Positions 1-9,397 are shown, numbered from the stretch's first letter. The stretch is 64,000 nt of DNA from Peribacillus asahii (GCF_003570725.1 NZ_QWVS01000013.1:226001-290000), one strand, 5' to 3'. Notes: generated by a model from the sequence alone, not told the origin. Made by a program: numbers and translations.

Positions 1-771
1 AATATCGCTTCCCTCGTTTCCTTTGTTTACACTTGTCACAAGCGTTCCAAGTCCCTCGCTATATGTGGAACGAATACGGATTGGTACCTTAGCCTGCATA
101 GCAATTTCCACTGCACGTGGATGAATAACTTTAGCACCTTGATACGCCATATTGCATACTTCTGTATACGATACGACCGATAACGGACGGGCACTTTCTG
201 CAATACGAGGATCTGCTGTCATAATTCCTTCAACATCAGTAAAAATATCAACGAAATCGGCTTGTAAAGCGGCACCAAGCGCTGCTGCTGACGTATCACT
301 TCCACCGCGGCCAATTGTTGTTATATCTCCATTTTTAGCTGCACCTTGAAAACCAGCAACAACGACAACATCATTGAACTCTAGTTCTTTCAACAGCCTC
401 TCACATTGCATCTCTATAATCTTCGCATTAGAATGATCATTATTTGTTATAAAGCCTGCCTGAGCCCCCGTATAAGCAATTGCTTTAATTCCACTTTCTA
501 ATAGCATATTGGTAAAAACGACAGATGAAATCGTTTCCCCTACTGACATAAGTAAATCTTGTTCTCTCTTTGACAGGGAACTATTTACACCATTGACAAG
601 TGATAACAAAGTATCCGTAGCATACGGTTCGCCTTTTCTTCCCATTGCAGATACTACAACAACCACTTTGTAGCCTGCTTGCAGCGATTGCTCAATGTGA
701 CGCTTCGCTTGTAATCGACTTTCTTCGTTCCGAACAGAAGTTCCACCGAATTTCTGTACGATGATTTTCAT
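1..771 (-). CDS. dapG: Aspartokinase I (DapG), 3' end beyond the window
   Basis: Aspartate kinase phosphorylates L-aspartate, the first step towards lysine, diaminopimelate, threonine and methionine. About 257 N-terminal residues are visible, beginning MKIIVQKFGGTSV, the kinase signature of the amino-acid kinase fold. TGAQAGF and the IGRGGSDTSAAALG segment follow and form the nucleotide and substrate site. The C-terminal ACT regulatory domains lie outside the window. The gene follows asd in the same direction, and in B. subtilis the DapG isozyme (diaminopimelate-sensitive) occupies this same asd-dapG-dapA position. The isozyme assignment rests on that context and the N-terminus, since the regulatory domain cannot be read. 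Confidence 0.95.
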   Translation of the reverse strand, partial: MKIIVQKFGGTSVRNEESRLQAKRHIEQSLQAGYKVVVVVSAMGRKGEPYATDTLLSLVNGVNSSLSKREQDLLMSVGETISSVVFTNMLLESGIKAIAYTGAQAGFITNNDHSNAKIIEMQCERLLKELEFNDVVVVAGFQGAAKNGDITTIGRGGSDTSAAALGAALQADFVDIFTDVEGIMTADPRIAESARPLSVVSYTEVCNMAYQGAKVIHPRAVEIAMQAKVPIRIRSTYSEGLGTLVTSVNKGNEGSDI

Positions 772-791
772 ATCTACACACCTCAAATATA

Positions 792-820
792 AGCCAGCTT
801 TCCTAATCGGAAAGCTGACT
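792..820 (-). terminator. Intercistronic hairpin between asd and dapG
   Basis: An inverted repeat of about 12 base pairs (including one G-U pair) with a 5-base loop lies between the asd stop and the dapG start. It is followed on the minus strand only by a mixed TA-rich tract, not a clean run of T. It could be a weak terminator or attenuator, or an mRNA-stability hairpin that lowers dapG expression relative to asd. Confidence 0.4.
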
Positions 821-846
821 AAAACTCTTATAACATCGAGTACCTG

Positions 847-1902
847 TTATTTAACTGTTACTAGACCTAATTTTAAAAGACTTTCAGCAATTTGAACAGA
901 GTTCCAAGCTGCACCCTTTAATAGGTTATCGGAAACAACCCATAAATGGAAGCCCTTATCCTCATCCAAGTCTTTGCGGATACGACCAACAAATACATCG
1001 TTTTTACCTACAGCATTTGCTGGCATTGGATAAATTTGCTCACTTGGGTTATCTTCTAATACAACACCTGGTGCTGAGCTCAATAGATCCTTAATTTGGT
1101 CAACTGTTACACCTGATTGATCTACTTCGATATAAACAGATTCAGAATGACCTGTTTCAACTGGAAGGCGTACGCATGTAGCCGCTACAGCTAACTCTGG
1201 CATATGCATAATTTTCTTCGTTTCATTGATCATTTTCATTTCTTCAAATGTAAAGCCATTATCTTGGAATTTATCAATTTGTGGAATAACGTTGAAAGCA
1301 ATTTGATAATGCTTTTTATCTCCGCCAACTGGTAAAATTTTCGGTTCAATTTCTTTATTATCTAGCAAATCGCGAGCTTGGTCTTTCATTTCTGCAATCG
1401 CAGCTGCACCTGCACCAGACACTGCTTGATATGTCGATACAAGAACTTTAGATAATCCATATGCTTGACGAATTGGCTCAAGTGCTACGACCATTTGAAT
1501 TGTCGAACAGTTTGGGTTCGCAATAATCCCATTGTGTTTCTTTAAGTCTTCTTCATTAACTTCAGGTACAACTAGTGGCACATTCTCATCCATTCGAAAA
1601 GCACTCGTGTTGTCAACGACGATTGCACCGCGTTTAACAGCTTCTGGAGCAAGTTCCTTAGACACGCTACCGCCTGCGCTAAATAAAGCGATATCGATAC
1701 CTTCAAAACTTTCTGGTTTCGCTTCTTGAACGATGACTTCCTCGCCCTTAAATGATAGTTTTGTACCAGCAGAACGAGCTGATGATAAGAAAGTAACCTT
1801 CTTAATCGGTAAGTTTCTTTTTTCTAATGTTGAAATCATTTGCTGACCTACAGCTCCAGTTGCTCCTACAACTGCAATATGCAATCCTTGTGTCTCAGTC
1901 AT
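847..1902 (-). CDS. asd: Aspartate-semialdehyde dehydrogenase
   Basis: Asd reduces aspartyl phosphate to aspartate semialdehyde with NADPH, the branch point for lysine/DAP, dipicolinate, threonine and methionine. The 351-residue protein has the NADP-binding GATGAVGQ near residue 13 and the catalytic cysteine in NPNCST (about C132). I chose the ATG at 1902 because an AAAGGGG ribosome-binding site precedes it at about 10 bases; an in-frame extension to 1929 would put that site inside the gene. About 145 bases separate it from dpaB. That gap holds a TTGACA-like box (about 2027-2032) and an extended -10-like TGTTAAAAT (1979-1987), so asd probably also has its own vegetative promoter. Neither box forms a clean pair with a partner. 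Confidence 0.97.
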   Translation of the reverse strand: MTETQGLHIAVVGATGAVGQQMISTLEKRNLPIKKVTFLSSARSAGTKLSFKGEEVIVQEAKPESFEGIDIALFSAGGSVSKELAPEAVKRGAIVVDNTSAFRMDENVPLVVPEVNEEDLKKHNGIIANPNCSTIQMVVALEPIRQAYGLSKVLVSTYQAVSGAGAAAIAEMKDQARDLLDNKEIEPKILPVGGDKKHYQIAFNVIPQIDKFQDNGFTFEEMKMINETKKIMHMPELAVAATCVRLPVETGHSESVYIEVDQSGVTVDQIKDLLSSAPGVVLEDNPSEQIYPMPANAVGKNDVFVGRIRKDLDEDKGFHLWVVSDNLLKGAAWNSVQIAESLLKLGLVTVK

Positions 1903-2046
1903 TTTATTAATACCCCTTTTCAAATCCATTAAAAATGATTGTTAGTTTTTTAATTACTTCTATTTTAGAATATCATCTATTTTAACATATGAACATTCCA
2001 AAGAAACAAACTTTTACAAAATATTCTGTCAAGAGGGGTGATTTTT

Positions 2047-2646
2047 TTACGTTAAATCTTTAAATCTTTCGACAATCACAGGCTGCAGTTGCTCACCCTT
2101 TAAGGCAGCAATAATCGTATCTCGAATCATACTCATTCGAGCGACCATTGAATTAGGCTTCTTGTATGGATCATCTTGACCATATGGAACAAAATACAAA
2201 TCTTTCGCCGCCATCAATCTCATTAAATTAACCCCATTTAAACCTAACGCATCGTTCGTTGAAATTCCAACGACAACTGGACGATGATTGCGCATTGTTG
2301 CTTTCGCTGCCATTAATACCGGTGAATCGGTTAAAGCATTAGCAAGCTTACTCATCGAATTCCCAGTAAGCGGAGCAATCACCATACAATCGAGTGGCAA
2401 TTTTGGTCCTAACGGCTCCGCTTTGACGATTGTATCAACAACATGATGTCCCGTCAATTTTTCTATTCTTTCTACCCAATCCTCTCCACGGCCGAAGCGG
2501 GTTTCCGTCTGTTTCACAGTAGATGTAACAATTGGAATCACTTCCACTCCCTCATTGACTAATTTCTCAATTTCCGGAAATACACTATCGTAGGTACAAT
2601 GTGAACCAGTTAAACCAAAACCGATTCTCTTTCCTTGGAGACTCAT
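2047..2646 (-). CDS. dpaB: Dipicolinate synthase subunit B
   Basis: Subunit B (SpoVFB) of the enzyme that makes dipicolinic acid from dihydroxytetrahydrodipicolinate in the mother cell during sporulation. The 199-residue protein has the flavoprotein-like fold of the family, starting with GFGLTGSHCTYDS, with a PLTGNSMSKLANAL segment near the middle. Its ATG follows the dpaA stop directly (TAGATG), with an AAAGGGG site inside the end of dpaA, so the two subunits are translationally coupled. Length matches the family. Confidence 0.95.
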   Translation of the reverse strand: MSLQGKRIGFGLTGSHCTYDSVFPEIEKLVNEGVEVIPIVTSTVKQTETRFGRGEDWVERIEKLTGHHVVDTIVKAEPLGPKLPLDCMVIAPLTGNSMSKLANALTDSPVLMAAKATMRNHRPVVVGISTNDALGLNGVNLMRLMAAKDLYFVPYGQDDPYKKPNSMVARMSMIRDTIIAALKGEQLQPVIVERFKDLT

Positions 2647-3546
2647 CTATTTCTTCCCCTTTCGTTCTTTCAAATCTTCTTGAATTAATTGACCAAGTGC
2701 ATTTGCCAATATTTGTCCTGCCGTTTTCGGTGCAACAATACCTGGTAAGCTAGGAGCGAGCAATGCTTTTATACCTCGTTTTTCAGCAAAACGAAAATCA
2801 GTTCCTCCTGGCTTAGAGGCAAGATCAATAATTAACGTATGCACAGGCATATTCGCAAGGACGTTAGCTGTAAGAATAGGGAATGGGATCGTATTAATGA
2901 CGATATCCGCTATTTTTATTTCCTCAGCAAGATTGCTTAAGTAAAACGGCTTTAATGCCATTTCTGTAATTCTCGCAAGATCCTCACTTTTTCTCGCACC
3001 AACCATCACTTTAGCCCCAAGTGCCTGAAAGGCTCTCGCTACGCTCATACCAACACGCCCAAGACCAAGTACTGCAACGGAAGACCCATGAATCGTAAAA
3101 TCCGTATGTTGAATCGCCATCATAATCGTGCCTTCAACTGTGGGAATGGAGTTATAGATTGCTACATCATCTCTTTCAAATAAAGACACTTGTTTACGAT
3201 TGGCTGCCTGCAAAATTCTATCTAAATAAGCGTTACTAATCCCTGTATAAAATGTGCAGTGCGGAGGGGTCCTTTTTATGATTTCTTCCGTTAAAATTAC
3301 GTCTTCGTTAGAAAAAATCGTCTCTACTTTTCCATCTCCATCTGTTCCACGTACTGGTAGAATGACTGAATCTATTTCGCCAAAATTTAAATCTTCTATT
3401 TTTTCTTTTACTGCACCTGTGAATGCGTGATCTAGCTGTTCAAATCCTACCAATAATAACTTTGCATCAAGCTCTGTCAGTTTTCGTACAACTTCAAGCT
3501 GACGCGCATCCCCACCAATCACAGCAATCTGCATACCTGTGAGCAT
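2647..3546 (-). CDS. dpaA: Dipicolinate synthase subunit A
   Basis: Subunit A (SpoVFA) of dipicolinate synthase. The 299-residue protein starts MLTGMQIAVIGGDARQLE and has a central NAD(P)-binding Rossmann motif, VLGLGRVGMSVAR, as expected of the dehydrogenase-like subunit. An AAGGTGA ribosome-binding site sits 7 bases before the ATG. A sigma-K-like promoter lies about 90-115 bases upstream, consistent with late mother-cell expression. Its product complexes with DpaB, and the neighbouring asd and dapG supply the pathway. Confidence 0.95.
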   Translation of the reverse strand: MLTGMQIAVIGGDARQLEVVRKLTELDAKLLLVGFEQLDHAFTGAVKEKIEDLNFGEIDSVILPVRGTDGDGKVETIFSNEDVILTEEIIKRTPPHCTFYTGISNAYLDRILQAANRKQVSLFERDDVAIYNSIPTVEGTIMMAIQHTDFTIHGSSVAVLGLGRVGMSVARAFQALGAKVMVGARKSEDLARITEMALKPFYLSNLAEEIKIADIVINTIPFPILTANVLANMPVHTLIIDLASKPGGTDFRFAEKRGIKALLAPSLPGIVAPKTAGQILANALGQLIQEDLKERKGKK

Positions 3547-3633
3547 TCAACCGTCACCTTCTTTTGTTCAAAACTTGCCAACTAGCGAGCTACCCGGCTG
3601 AGTTATTTATCAATAATACGTTTAATACTCTCC

Positions 3634-3662
3634 CATCTTATGTACCTCTGCCTAAAACGGTG
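3634..3662 (-). promoter_or_regulatory. Candidate sigma-K promoter of dpaA-dpaB
   Basis: On the minus strand CACC (3662-3659) is followed after 16 bases by CATAAGATG (3642-3634). This fits the sigma-K pattern of an AC-containing -35 and CATAnnnTA -10 with one mismatch. Dipicolinate synthase is a known sigma-K target in B. subtilis, and no better vegetative promoter is visible in the gap. Confidence 0.55.
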
Positions 3663-3703
3663 AATGATTTTCGAAAAGTAAAATAGGCTCCTTCCTAAAC
3701 AGC

Positions 3704-3731
3704 AAAAAAACCGCGATTTTACGCGGTTTTT
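3704..3731 (-). terminator. Rho-independent terminator after ymxH
   Basis: A perfect 10-base-pair stem (AAAAACCGCG pairing with CGCGGTTTTT) with a 6-base loop, followed on the minus strand by a run of T. It separates ymxH from the dpaA promoter. Confidence 0.9.
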
Positions 3732-3739
3732 CATCATAA

Positions 3740-3988
3740 CTAATGCTCAGGCATATTTTCTTGAAAATCAATAATAACCATATCCGCTCCAACCTTTTTA
3801 ATATCGGACCATGGAACGCGAATCTCCTGTCCGCTTTTCATCAGCCCAAACCATTTAACGGAAGGGATAATCAACGCCGTTATTTGTCCACTTTCATCAA
3901 ATTCTAAATCCGTTTGTCCAAGAACGCCTAATCGTTCAGCCCGATTCACATCAACAATTTCTTTTCCGCCTAACTCACTTAACCTCAT
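3740..3988 (-). CDS. ymxH: YlmC/YmxH family PRC-barrel sporulation protein
   Basis: An 82-residue protein of the YlmC/YmxH family with a PRC-barrel fold, beginning MRLSELGGKEIVDVNRAERLG. B. subtilis ymxH occupies the same place between mlpA and the dipicolinate genes. Members are associated with sporulation, but no biochemical activity is established. A strong AAAGGGGG site precedes the ATG by a few bases. It is bounded by terminators on both sides, so it is probably transcribed alone. Confidence 0.9.
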   Translation of the reverse strand: MRLSELGGKEIVDVNRAERLGVLGQTDLEFDESGQITALIIPSVKWFGLMKSGQEIRVPWSDIKKVGADMVIIDFQENMPEH

Positions 3989-4092
3989 GCTATTCCCCCT
4001 TTTTGATGCGTATATTCATATATATCCTGCTTATCCAATCATTAGAAGCGCTTTTCTTTCCTAAAGGTCCTGTTAAATAACATAATCTTCCT

Positions 4093-4129
4093 AAAAAAAC
4101 ACTGCCTTTCTATGGAAGAAAGGCAGTGT
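4093..4129 (-). terminator. Rho-independent terminator after mlpA
   Basis: A perfect 12-base-pair stem (ACACTGCCTTTC with its complement) and 7-base loop, followed on the minus strand by seven T residues, directly after the mlpA stop codon. Confidence 0.93.
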
Positions 4130-4133
4130 AAGA

Positions 4134-5360
4134 TTAATTTTTCCAATTTTCTAATGGACTTACTAAAGATAGCGAATGCTCTGTAAAAATACTGTTAGCT
4201 AGTTCAAAAACACGTTCTTTCGTTACTTCATCAATTTTAACGATAATATCATCTAACGAACGATGTTTTCCTAACATCAATTCATTTTTACCATTGCGGC
4301 TCATTCGACTGTTCGTGCTTTCTAAACTTAACATTAAGCTTCCCTTTAACTGTTCTTTACTATTATTTAATTCTTTATCTGTAATTCCATCGCGTTTTAA
4401 TGTAGCGAGCGTTTGTTGAATCGTTTCATACAAACTATCTAACTGATTCGCTCCTGTACCGCCATAAATCGTCACAATTCCGCTATCTTGATAGCTAGAG
4501 TGATAAGAGTAAACGGAATAAGCTAAACCACGCTCTTCACGTACATCTTGGAATAAACGGCTGCTCATGCTGCCGCCCAGAATATTATTTAAAATAGTCA
4601 GGTTATACATATCTTCATCACCAATTTTCAACCCGTTAAATCCGAGACATAAATGCGCTTGTTCTGTTTCTTTTTTACGAATTAATTGGTTTTGATGAAA
4701 ATGCGGCTTCTCGATTGCTGAACGCTCTTGTCCTCGTTCAAAAGAACCAAAATAGCTCTCTACTTCCTTAATAAACGTTTCATCTACATTCCCCGCAATA
4801 GAAATTACAACTTTATTTGGTGTATACATATCATGCACATATTGTTTAAGCGTTTCACTTGTAAAAGTAGAAAGCGTTTCTTCTGTACCTAGAATTGGAA
4901 AGCCTAATGAATGCTTTTCATATACCGCTTGACTTAATAGATCATGTACAATATCATCAGGTGCATCTTCATACATTTTAATTTCTTCGTACACAACATT
5001 TTTCTCTTTCTCTAACTCTTCAGAATCAAATGTAGAATTAAAGAACATGTCAGAAAGTACTTCAAGAGCATGGCTTGCATGATTATCAAGCACCTTAGCA
5101 TAGTAGCATGTATATTCCTTTGACGTAAATGCGTTCACTTGCCCTCCGATGCTGTCAAATGATTCGGCAATTTCACGTGCACTTCTCGTCGTTGTTCCTT
5201 TAAAAAACATGTGCTCAAGAAAATGCGAAATTCCATTCAGTTCCTTTGTTTCATTACGGGACCCTGTCTTCACCCAAACACCAATGGCCGCTGAACGAAC
5301 TGTTGGTATTTGCTCTACAATAATTCTTACACCATTTTGACAAGTATATTTCTTTATCAA
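4134..5360 (-). CDS. mlpA: M16 family zinc metallopeptidase (MlpA/YmxG)
   Basis: A processing-peptidase-like zinc protease of about 408 residues. The inverted zinc motif HFLEH lies near residue 45, and the downstream glutamate of the family is expected in the KEKNVVYEE segment. MlpA in B. subtilis is reported to affect extracellular protease expression; its direct substrate is not known. I chose the second of two adjacent TTG codons (5360) because it sits 8 bases from an AGGAGG site and gives the family N-terminus IKKYTCQNGVR; the TTG at 5363 is the alternative. It lies about 30 bases downstream of ylxY and ends in a strong terminator. Confidence 0.93.
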   Translation of the reverse strand: MIKKYTCQNGVRIIVEQIPTVRSAAIGVWVKTGSRNETKELNGISHFLEHMFFKGTTTRSAREIAESFDSIGGQVNAFTSKEYTCYYAKVLDNHASHALEVLSDMFFNSTFDSEELEKEKNVVYEEIKMYEDAPDDIVHDLLSQAVYEKHSLGFPILGTEETLSTFTSETLKQYVHDMYTPNKVVISIAGNVDETFIKEVESYFGSFERGQERSAIEKPHFHQNQLIRKKETEQAHLCLGFNGLKIGDEDMYNLTILNNILGGSMSSRLFQDVREERGLAYSVYSYHSSYQDSGIVTIYGGTGANQLDSLYETIQQTLATLKRDGITDKELNNSKEQLKGSLMLSLESTNSRMSRNGKNELMLGKHRSLDDIIVKIDEVTKERVFELANSIFTEHSLSLVSPLENWKN

Positions 5361-5395
5361 CAAACATTCCTCCTAATCTATGCTGCTCATACGAA

Positions 5396-6361
5396 TCACC
5401 TATACGGAAGGATTCGTTTTTCATCGACCGCTTCTGAAACAGTCACAACATGTAAATCTTTCTTTTGAATATTTACAATTAATGTTTCCAATGATTTCGC
5501 TGTTGACTCTGTTGGATGCATTAAAATAAAAGCACCCGGATGAACCTTAGATAACACCCTTTGCTGCAGGACTTCCGGGCTAGGCTTCTGCCAATCAATC
5601 GTATCAACACTCCACATAACTGTTCCCATGCCTAAATCTTCCGCAAGGCTAACCGTTTCATCACGAAAGCTTCCACTTGGTGGCGCAAACCATGTACTTC
5701 GCACTCCTGTCACAGCCTCAATTACTTCATTCGTTTTTCGAAGCTCTTCCCGCGTTGCTTGGGTAGACAAAGTTTGCATATTGGGATGTGTATACGAATG
5801 ATTTCCTATTTCATGTCCACCCTCTTTGATCATCTTTGCGAGTTCAGGATTGTTTTTTGTCCATCTTCCTTCTAGAAAGAAAGTAGCCTTGACATGATGC
5901 TCTTTTAAAACAGAAAGCATATCCTGTAAATATTCATTTCCCCAAGCCACATTAATTAAGAATGAAACAACCGGTTTATCTGGATGAGCTCTATAAAGCG
6001 GTGATGGCTTAAGTTCATTTAGATGCTTCTTTGGGGCTACTTGTCTATAAACAAGTTTACGTTCATCAAAGCTTCCCTTTTTCTTCATGGCTTCATAGGA
6101 TGCTTGTACATCAATTTTTACCCCATTATACCCTGGTACAGCTTTCCAAACCGAATCGATTCGTGCATCTTGTGGCTCAATCTCATACTTTTTAACCGAC
6201 GATTTAATCACAAACAAAAGCTCATCTTCCTGCATACTCGTTGCAATCGACTTATCTGTTAGTCGAGTAAAATAATCATTTGTATATGGATTTTGCACTA
6301 ATAACCATGATATACCTGCAATGGCACTTATCGCAACTATCTGCTTCCACTTATTATTCAT
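5396..6361 (-). CDS. ylxY: YlxY-like polysaccharide-deacetylase-fold protein
   Basis: A 321-residue protein with an N-terminal membrane anchor or signal segment (residues 8-23) and a C-terminal NodB-type polysaccharide deacetylase domain (about 128-310). The HSYTH metal motif is present (H188, H192), as are an FAPPSG motif 3, SVDTIDW and the C-terminal ILMHPT. The usual TFDDG motif, which carries the catalytic and metal-binding aspartates, is replaced by LINVAWGNE (about 135-143). Deacetylase activity is therefore doubtful. The ATG at 6361 is favoured by an AAGGGGGC site. It matches the position of B. subtilis ylxY between pnp and mlpA, a family linked to sporulation. Confidence 0.9.
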   Translation of the reverse strand: MNNKWKQIVAISAIAGISWLLVQNPYTNDYFTRLTDKSIATSMQEDELLFVIKSSVKKYEIEPQDARIDSVWKAVPGYNGVKIDVQASYEAMKKKGSFDERKLVYRQVAPKKHLNELKPSPLYRAHPDKPVVSFLINVAWGNEYLQDMLSVLKEHHVKATFFLEGRWTKNNPELAKMIKEGGHEIGNHSYTHPNMQTLSTQATREELRKTNEVIEAVTGVRSTWFAPPSGSFRDETVSLAEDLGMGTVMWSVDTIDWQKPSPEVLQQRVLSKVHPGAFILMHPTESTAKSLETLIVNIQKKDLHVVTVSEAVDEKRILPYR

Positions 6362-6373
6362 TTTTTTGCCCCC

Positions 6374-6393
6374 TTCATACAAAAATGTATGAA
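6374..6393 (-). repeat. Perfect inverted repeat at the ylxY ribosome-binding site
   Basis: An 8-base-pair perfect stem (TTCATACA with TGTATGAA, 4-base loop) ends at the base where the ylxY AAGGGGG site begins. It could limit ribosome access or bind a regulator. Confidence 0.45.
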
Positions 6394-6534
6394 AAAAGAA
6401 GACAAGGTATACCGAAAAGCGTAGATGCCTCGGTCAGCTCGTAAAGAAAATAGGGAAATTATTCTTGAAGTCAACATCCTTTATACACAGAGTGTTGTTA
6501 AATGTCCTTGTTTGATTAACATAGCCATAGACGG

Positions 6535-6573
6535 AAAAAAGGCATGTGCGTTCCAATCGAAACCACATGCCTT
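6535..6573 (-). terminator. Rho-independent terminator after pnp
   Basis: A 10-base-pair perfect stem (AAGGCATGTG with CACATGCCTT) with a 15-base loop and a run of six T on the minus strand, just after the pnp stop. Confidence 0.9.
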
Positions 6574-6582
6574 CGTTCTCGC

Positions 6583-8703
6583 TTAAGATTGAGCTGGATT
6601 CGCCGCTTCTTTTTGCTCTTTTAAAACCGCTTTTCGAGAAAGATTGACGCGGCCTTGCTTATCAATTTCAGTAACTTTCACTAAAATTTCATCGCCAATT
6701 TTCACCACATCTTCTACTTTGCCTACTCGTTCTTCAGCAAGCTCTGAAATGTGAACTAAACCATCTTTTCCATTAAAGATTTCGACAAACGCACCAAATT
6801 TCTCAATACGCTTTACTTTTCCTAGGTATTGTTCACCGACAGCCACTTCACGAACAATATCTTCAATAATTTTCTTCGCTTTTAAATTCATTTCTTGCTC
6901 TGTAGAGGAAATGAATACTGTACCATCTTGTTCAATATCAATCTTCACGCCTGTTTCTTCAATAATTTTATTGATTTGTTTTCCGCTTGGTCCAATGACA
7001 TCGCGAATTTTATCTGGATTGATAGACATCGTTAAGATTTTTGGTGCGTAGCGTGAAAGCTCGACGCGCGGTTCATTCAGTGTTGCTAGCATTGAATCAA
7101 GAATATGCATGCGGCCTCGTTTTGCTTGCTGCAAGGCTTCCTCTAAAATCTCACGAGATAACCCATCAATTTTAATATCCATTTGAAGTGCAGTAACACC
7201 CTTCGCTGTTCCTGCTACTTTAAAGTCCATGTCTCCTAGATGATCTTCCATCCCTTGAATATCTGTTAAAATCGTATAGTGCTCACCAGATTTAACAAGA
7301 CCCATAGCGATACCAGCTACCGGTGCTTTAATCGGCACACCTGCATCCATCATCGCTAACGTACTTGCACAAATACTTGCTTGTGACGTTGAACCATTAG
7401 ATTCAAGTACTTCTGATACAAGACGAACCGTGTATGGGAAATCTTTTTCACTTGGGATAATTGGCTCAAGTGCTCGTTCACCAAGTGCACCGTGACCGAT
7501 TTCACGACGACCAGGAGCACGAATTGGTCCTGTTTCCCCTACGCTGAAATGCGGGAAGTTATAATGATGCATAAAACGTTTTGATTCTTCTGTCCCAAGA
7601 CCATCTAAAATTTGCACATCTCCAAGCGCACCTAATGTACAAATAGAAAGCGCTTGAGTTTGCCCGCGCGTAAAGAGACCAGATCCATGTGTACGCGCTA
7701 ATAAGCCAACTTCTGAAGAAAGTGGTCGAATTTCATCTGGATTACGACCGTCAGGACGCACTTTTTCTTCTGTAATTAAACGACGTACTTCTGCTTTTAC
7801 TAATTTATTTAAAATTTCTTTTACTTGCTTCACTTTCTCTTCATCTGCTTCTTGCTCTTCATACTGCGCAAGAACATGATTTTTCACTTCAGTAATTGCA
7901 TCTTCACGAGCATGCTTTTCTTGTACTTGAACAGCTTTGTTTAAATCCGCTAAGCACATTGTTTTTATTTCTGCTTCAAGCTCCTCATCCACTTGATACA
8001 GCGTTACTTCCATTTTTTCTTTACCAATTTCAGCAGCAATTTTTTCTTGGAAGGCAATTAATTTCTTAATTTCCTCATGACCAAACATAATCGCTTCTAA
8101 CATTGTTTCTTCCGGTACTTCTTTAGCACCAGCTTCCACCATGTTAATCGCGTCTTTATTACCTGCTACCGTTAAATCGATATCGCTTTGTTCCATTTGA
8201 GCAACGGTTGGATTCACAACGAATTGTCCATCAATGCGGCCAACAACAACACCAGCAATAGGACCATTAAACGGAATGTCCGATACTGAAAGTGCAAGTG
8301 ATGAACCGAACATCGCAGCCATTTCTGAAGAACAATCCTGCTCCACACTCATAACCATACTAATACATTGAACATCATTACGGAATCCATCTGGAAACAT
8401 CGGACGGATTGGACGGTCAATAAGACGGCTGGCTAAAATCGCTCTCTCGCTTGGACGCCCTTCACGTTTAATAAAGCCACCGGGAATTTTCCCAACAGCA
8501 TACAATTTCTCTTCATAGTTTACAGTCAATGGAAAAAAGTCGACATTTTTTGGCTCTTTAGAAGCAGTTACTGTACTTAATACTGCTGTATCGCCGTAAC
8601 GAACTAAAACAGCTCCGTTCGCTTGTTTAGCTAACTGACCGATTTCAACTGTTAAATTGCGGCCGGCCCAGTCAAATGAATACGTATGTTTTTCCTGTCC
8701 CAT
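6583..8703 (-). CDS. pnp: Polyribonucleotide nucleotidyltransferase (PNPase)
   Basis: PNPase degrades RNA phosphorolytically from the 3' end and is a main mRNA-turnover enzyme, working with the RNA degradosome-like network. The 706-residue protein has two RNase PH domains, a KH domain with [11 protein letters not shown] and a C-terminal S1 domain ([16 protein letters not shown]). Length is normal. It follows rpsO, as in most bacteria, with a terminator between them. A short hairpin (stem 8720-8725 with 8734-8739) overlaps the GAGAGGGG ribosome-binding site, a possible route of post-transcriptional control. No clear sigma-A promoter stands out in the roughly 250 bases upstream; CATAAT near 8810 lacks a good -35. 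Confidence 0.98.
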   Translation of the reverse strand: MGQEKHTYSFDWAGRNLTVEIGQLAKQANGAVLVRYGDTAVLSTVTASKEPKNVDFFPLTVNYEEKLYAVGKIPGGFIKREGRPSERAILASRLIDRPIRPMFPDGFRNDVQCISMVMSVEQDCSSEMAAMFGSSLALSVSDIPFNGPIAGVVVGRIDGQFVVNPTVAQMEQSDIDLTVAGNKDAINMVEAGAKEVPEETMLEAIMFGHEEIKKLIAFQEKIAAEIGKEKMEVTLYQVDEELEAEIKTMCLADLNKAVQVQEKHAREDAITEVKNHVLAQYEEQEADEEKVKQVKEILNKLVKAEVRRLITEEKVRPDGRNPDEIRPLSSEVGLLARTHGSGLFTRGQTQALSICTLGALGDVQILDGLGTEESKRFMHHYNFPHFSVGETGPIRAPGRREIGHGALGERALEPIIPSEKDFPYTVRLVSEVLESNGSTSQASICASTLAMMDAGVPIKAPVAGIAMGLVKSGEHYTILTDIQGMEDHLGDMDFKVAGTAKGVTALQMDIKIDGLSREILEEALQQAKRGRMHILDSMLATLNEPRVELSRYAPKILTMSINPDKIRDVIGPSGKQINKIIEETGVKIDIEQDGTVFISSTEQEMNLKAKKIIEDIVREVAVGEQYLGKVKRIEKFGAFVEIFNGKDGLVHISELAEERVGKVEDVVKIGDEILVKVTEIDKQGRVNLSRKAVLKEQKEAANPAQS

Positions 8704-8956
8704 CTTAAATTAAACCCCTCTCTAACTCTTCACTTAGAGGTCTAGTACACCTACCAAACCTGTATACAATACATCATATATGTTAAAATTTCATAAATCA
8801 TATTAGAACCAAACTATTCCTATTATGCACGAAAAAAACAAGCATTAACAGCAAAATCAACGAAATATTAAAAACATTGCAAGTAATATATGTATAAATT
8901 GAAAAAAACAAAATAGACGTCCGAAATCATCCCGATTATTCCGATTGATTTACACC

Positions 8957-8982
8957 AAAAAAGCGGGAAATTTCCCGCTTTC
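8957..8982 (-). terminator. Rho-independent terminator after rpsO
   Basis: A perfect stem AAAGCGGGAAA pairing with TTTCCCGCTTT (little loop), followed on the minus strand by TTTTTT. It lies 11 bases beyond the rpsO stop. Confidence 0.92.
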
Positions 8983-8992
8983 TTACAAACAA

Positions 8993-9262
8993 TTATCGAC
9001 GTAAACCTAATTTGTTAATTAGAGTACGGTAACGAGTAACGTCTTTATTACGAAGGTAAGTTAAAAGGTTACGACGTCTACCTACCATTTTTAAAAGACC
9101 GCGACGTGAGTGGTGATCTTTTTTGTGAGTACGTAAGTGGTCATTCAAGTTGTTGATTTCCTCTGTAAGTACTGCGATTTGAACTTCTGGAGATCCAGTG
9201 TCAGTGTCGTGAGTTCTGAACTCAGCGATTAGTTCGTTTTTACGTTCTTGTGTAATAGCCAT
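8993..9262 (-). CDS. rpsO: 30S ribosomal protein S15
   Basis: S15 binds the central domain of 16S rRNA and nucleates assembly of the small-subunit platform. The 89-residue protein begins [15 protein letters not shown] and has the typical [11 protein letters not shown] and DHHSRRGLL segments, normal for the family. An AGGAGG site precedes the ATG. It has its own sigma-A promoter about 100 bases upstream and a strong terminator, so it forms a single-gene unit, with possible readthrough from ribF. Confidence 0.98.
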   Translation of the reverse strand: MAITQERKNELIAEFRTHDTDTGSPEVQIAVLTEEINNLNDHLRTHKKDHHSRRGLLKMVGRRRNLLTYLRNKDVTRYRTLINKLGLRR

Positions 9263-9358
9263 GTTTTTTTCCTCCTAAATTCTGTAGAATCACCAATTAC
9301 CTAGTCTAACGTCGGAGTGTCGCCTAGCCAAGCAATGGTTATTTTTCATACATTTAAT
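9263..9358 (-). promoter_or_regulatory. rpsO leader, candidate S15 autoregulatory RNA
   Basis: The roughly 95-base leader between promoter and rpsO contains pairable segments, with ACCATT near its start opposing AATTGGT near its end and CTAG-containing arms inside. S15 autoregulation through its mRNA leader is established in several bacteria, including Geobacillus. That this leader does so is inference from position and pairing potential only. Confidence 0.3.
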
Positions 9359-9387
9359 AGAATACCGCTTTTTCAATTAAAATGCAA
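9359..9387 (-). promoter_or_regulatory. Sigma-A promoter of rpsO
   Basis: On the minus strand TTGCAT (9387-9382) and TATTCT (9364-9359) are separated by exactly 17 bases, placing transcription start about 90 bases before rpsO. Confidence 0.6.
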
Positions 9388-9397
9388 GTAAGGAAAT

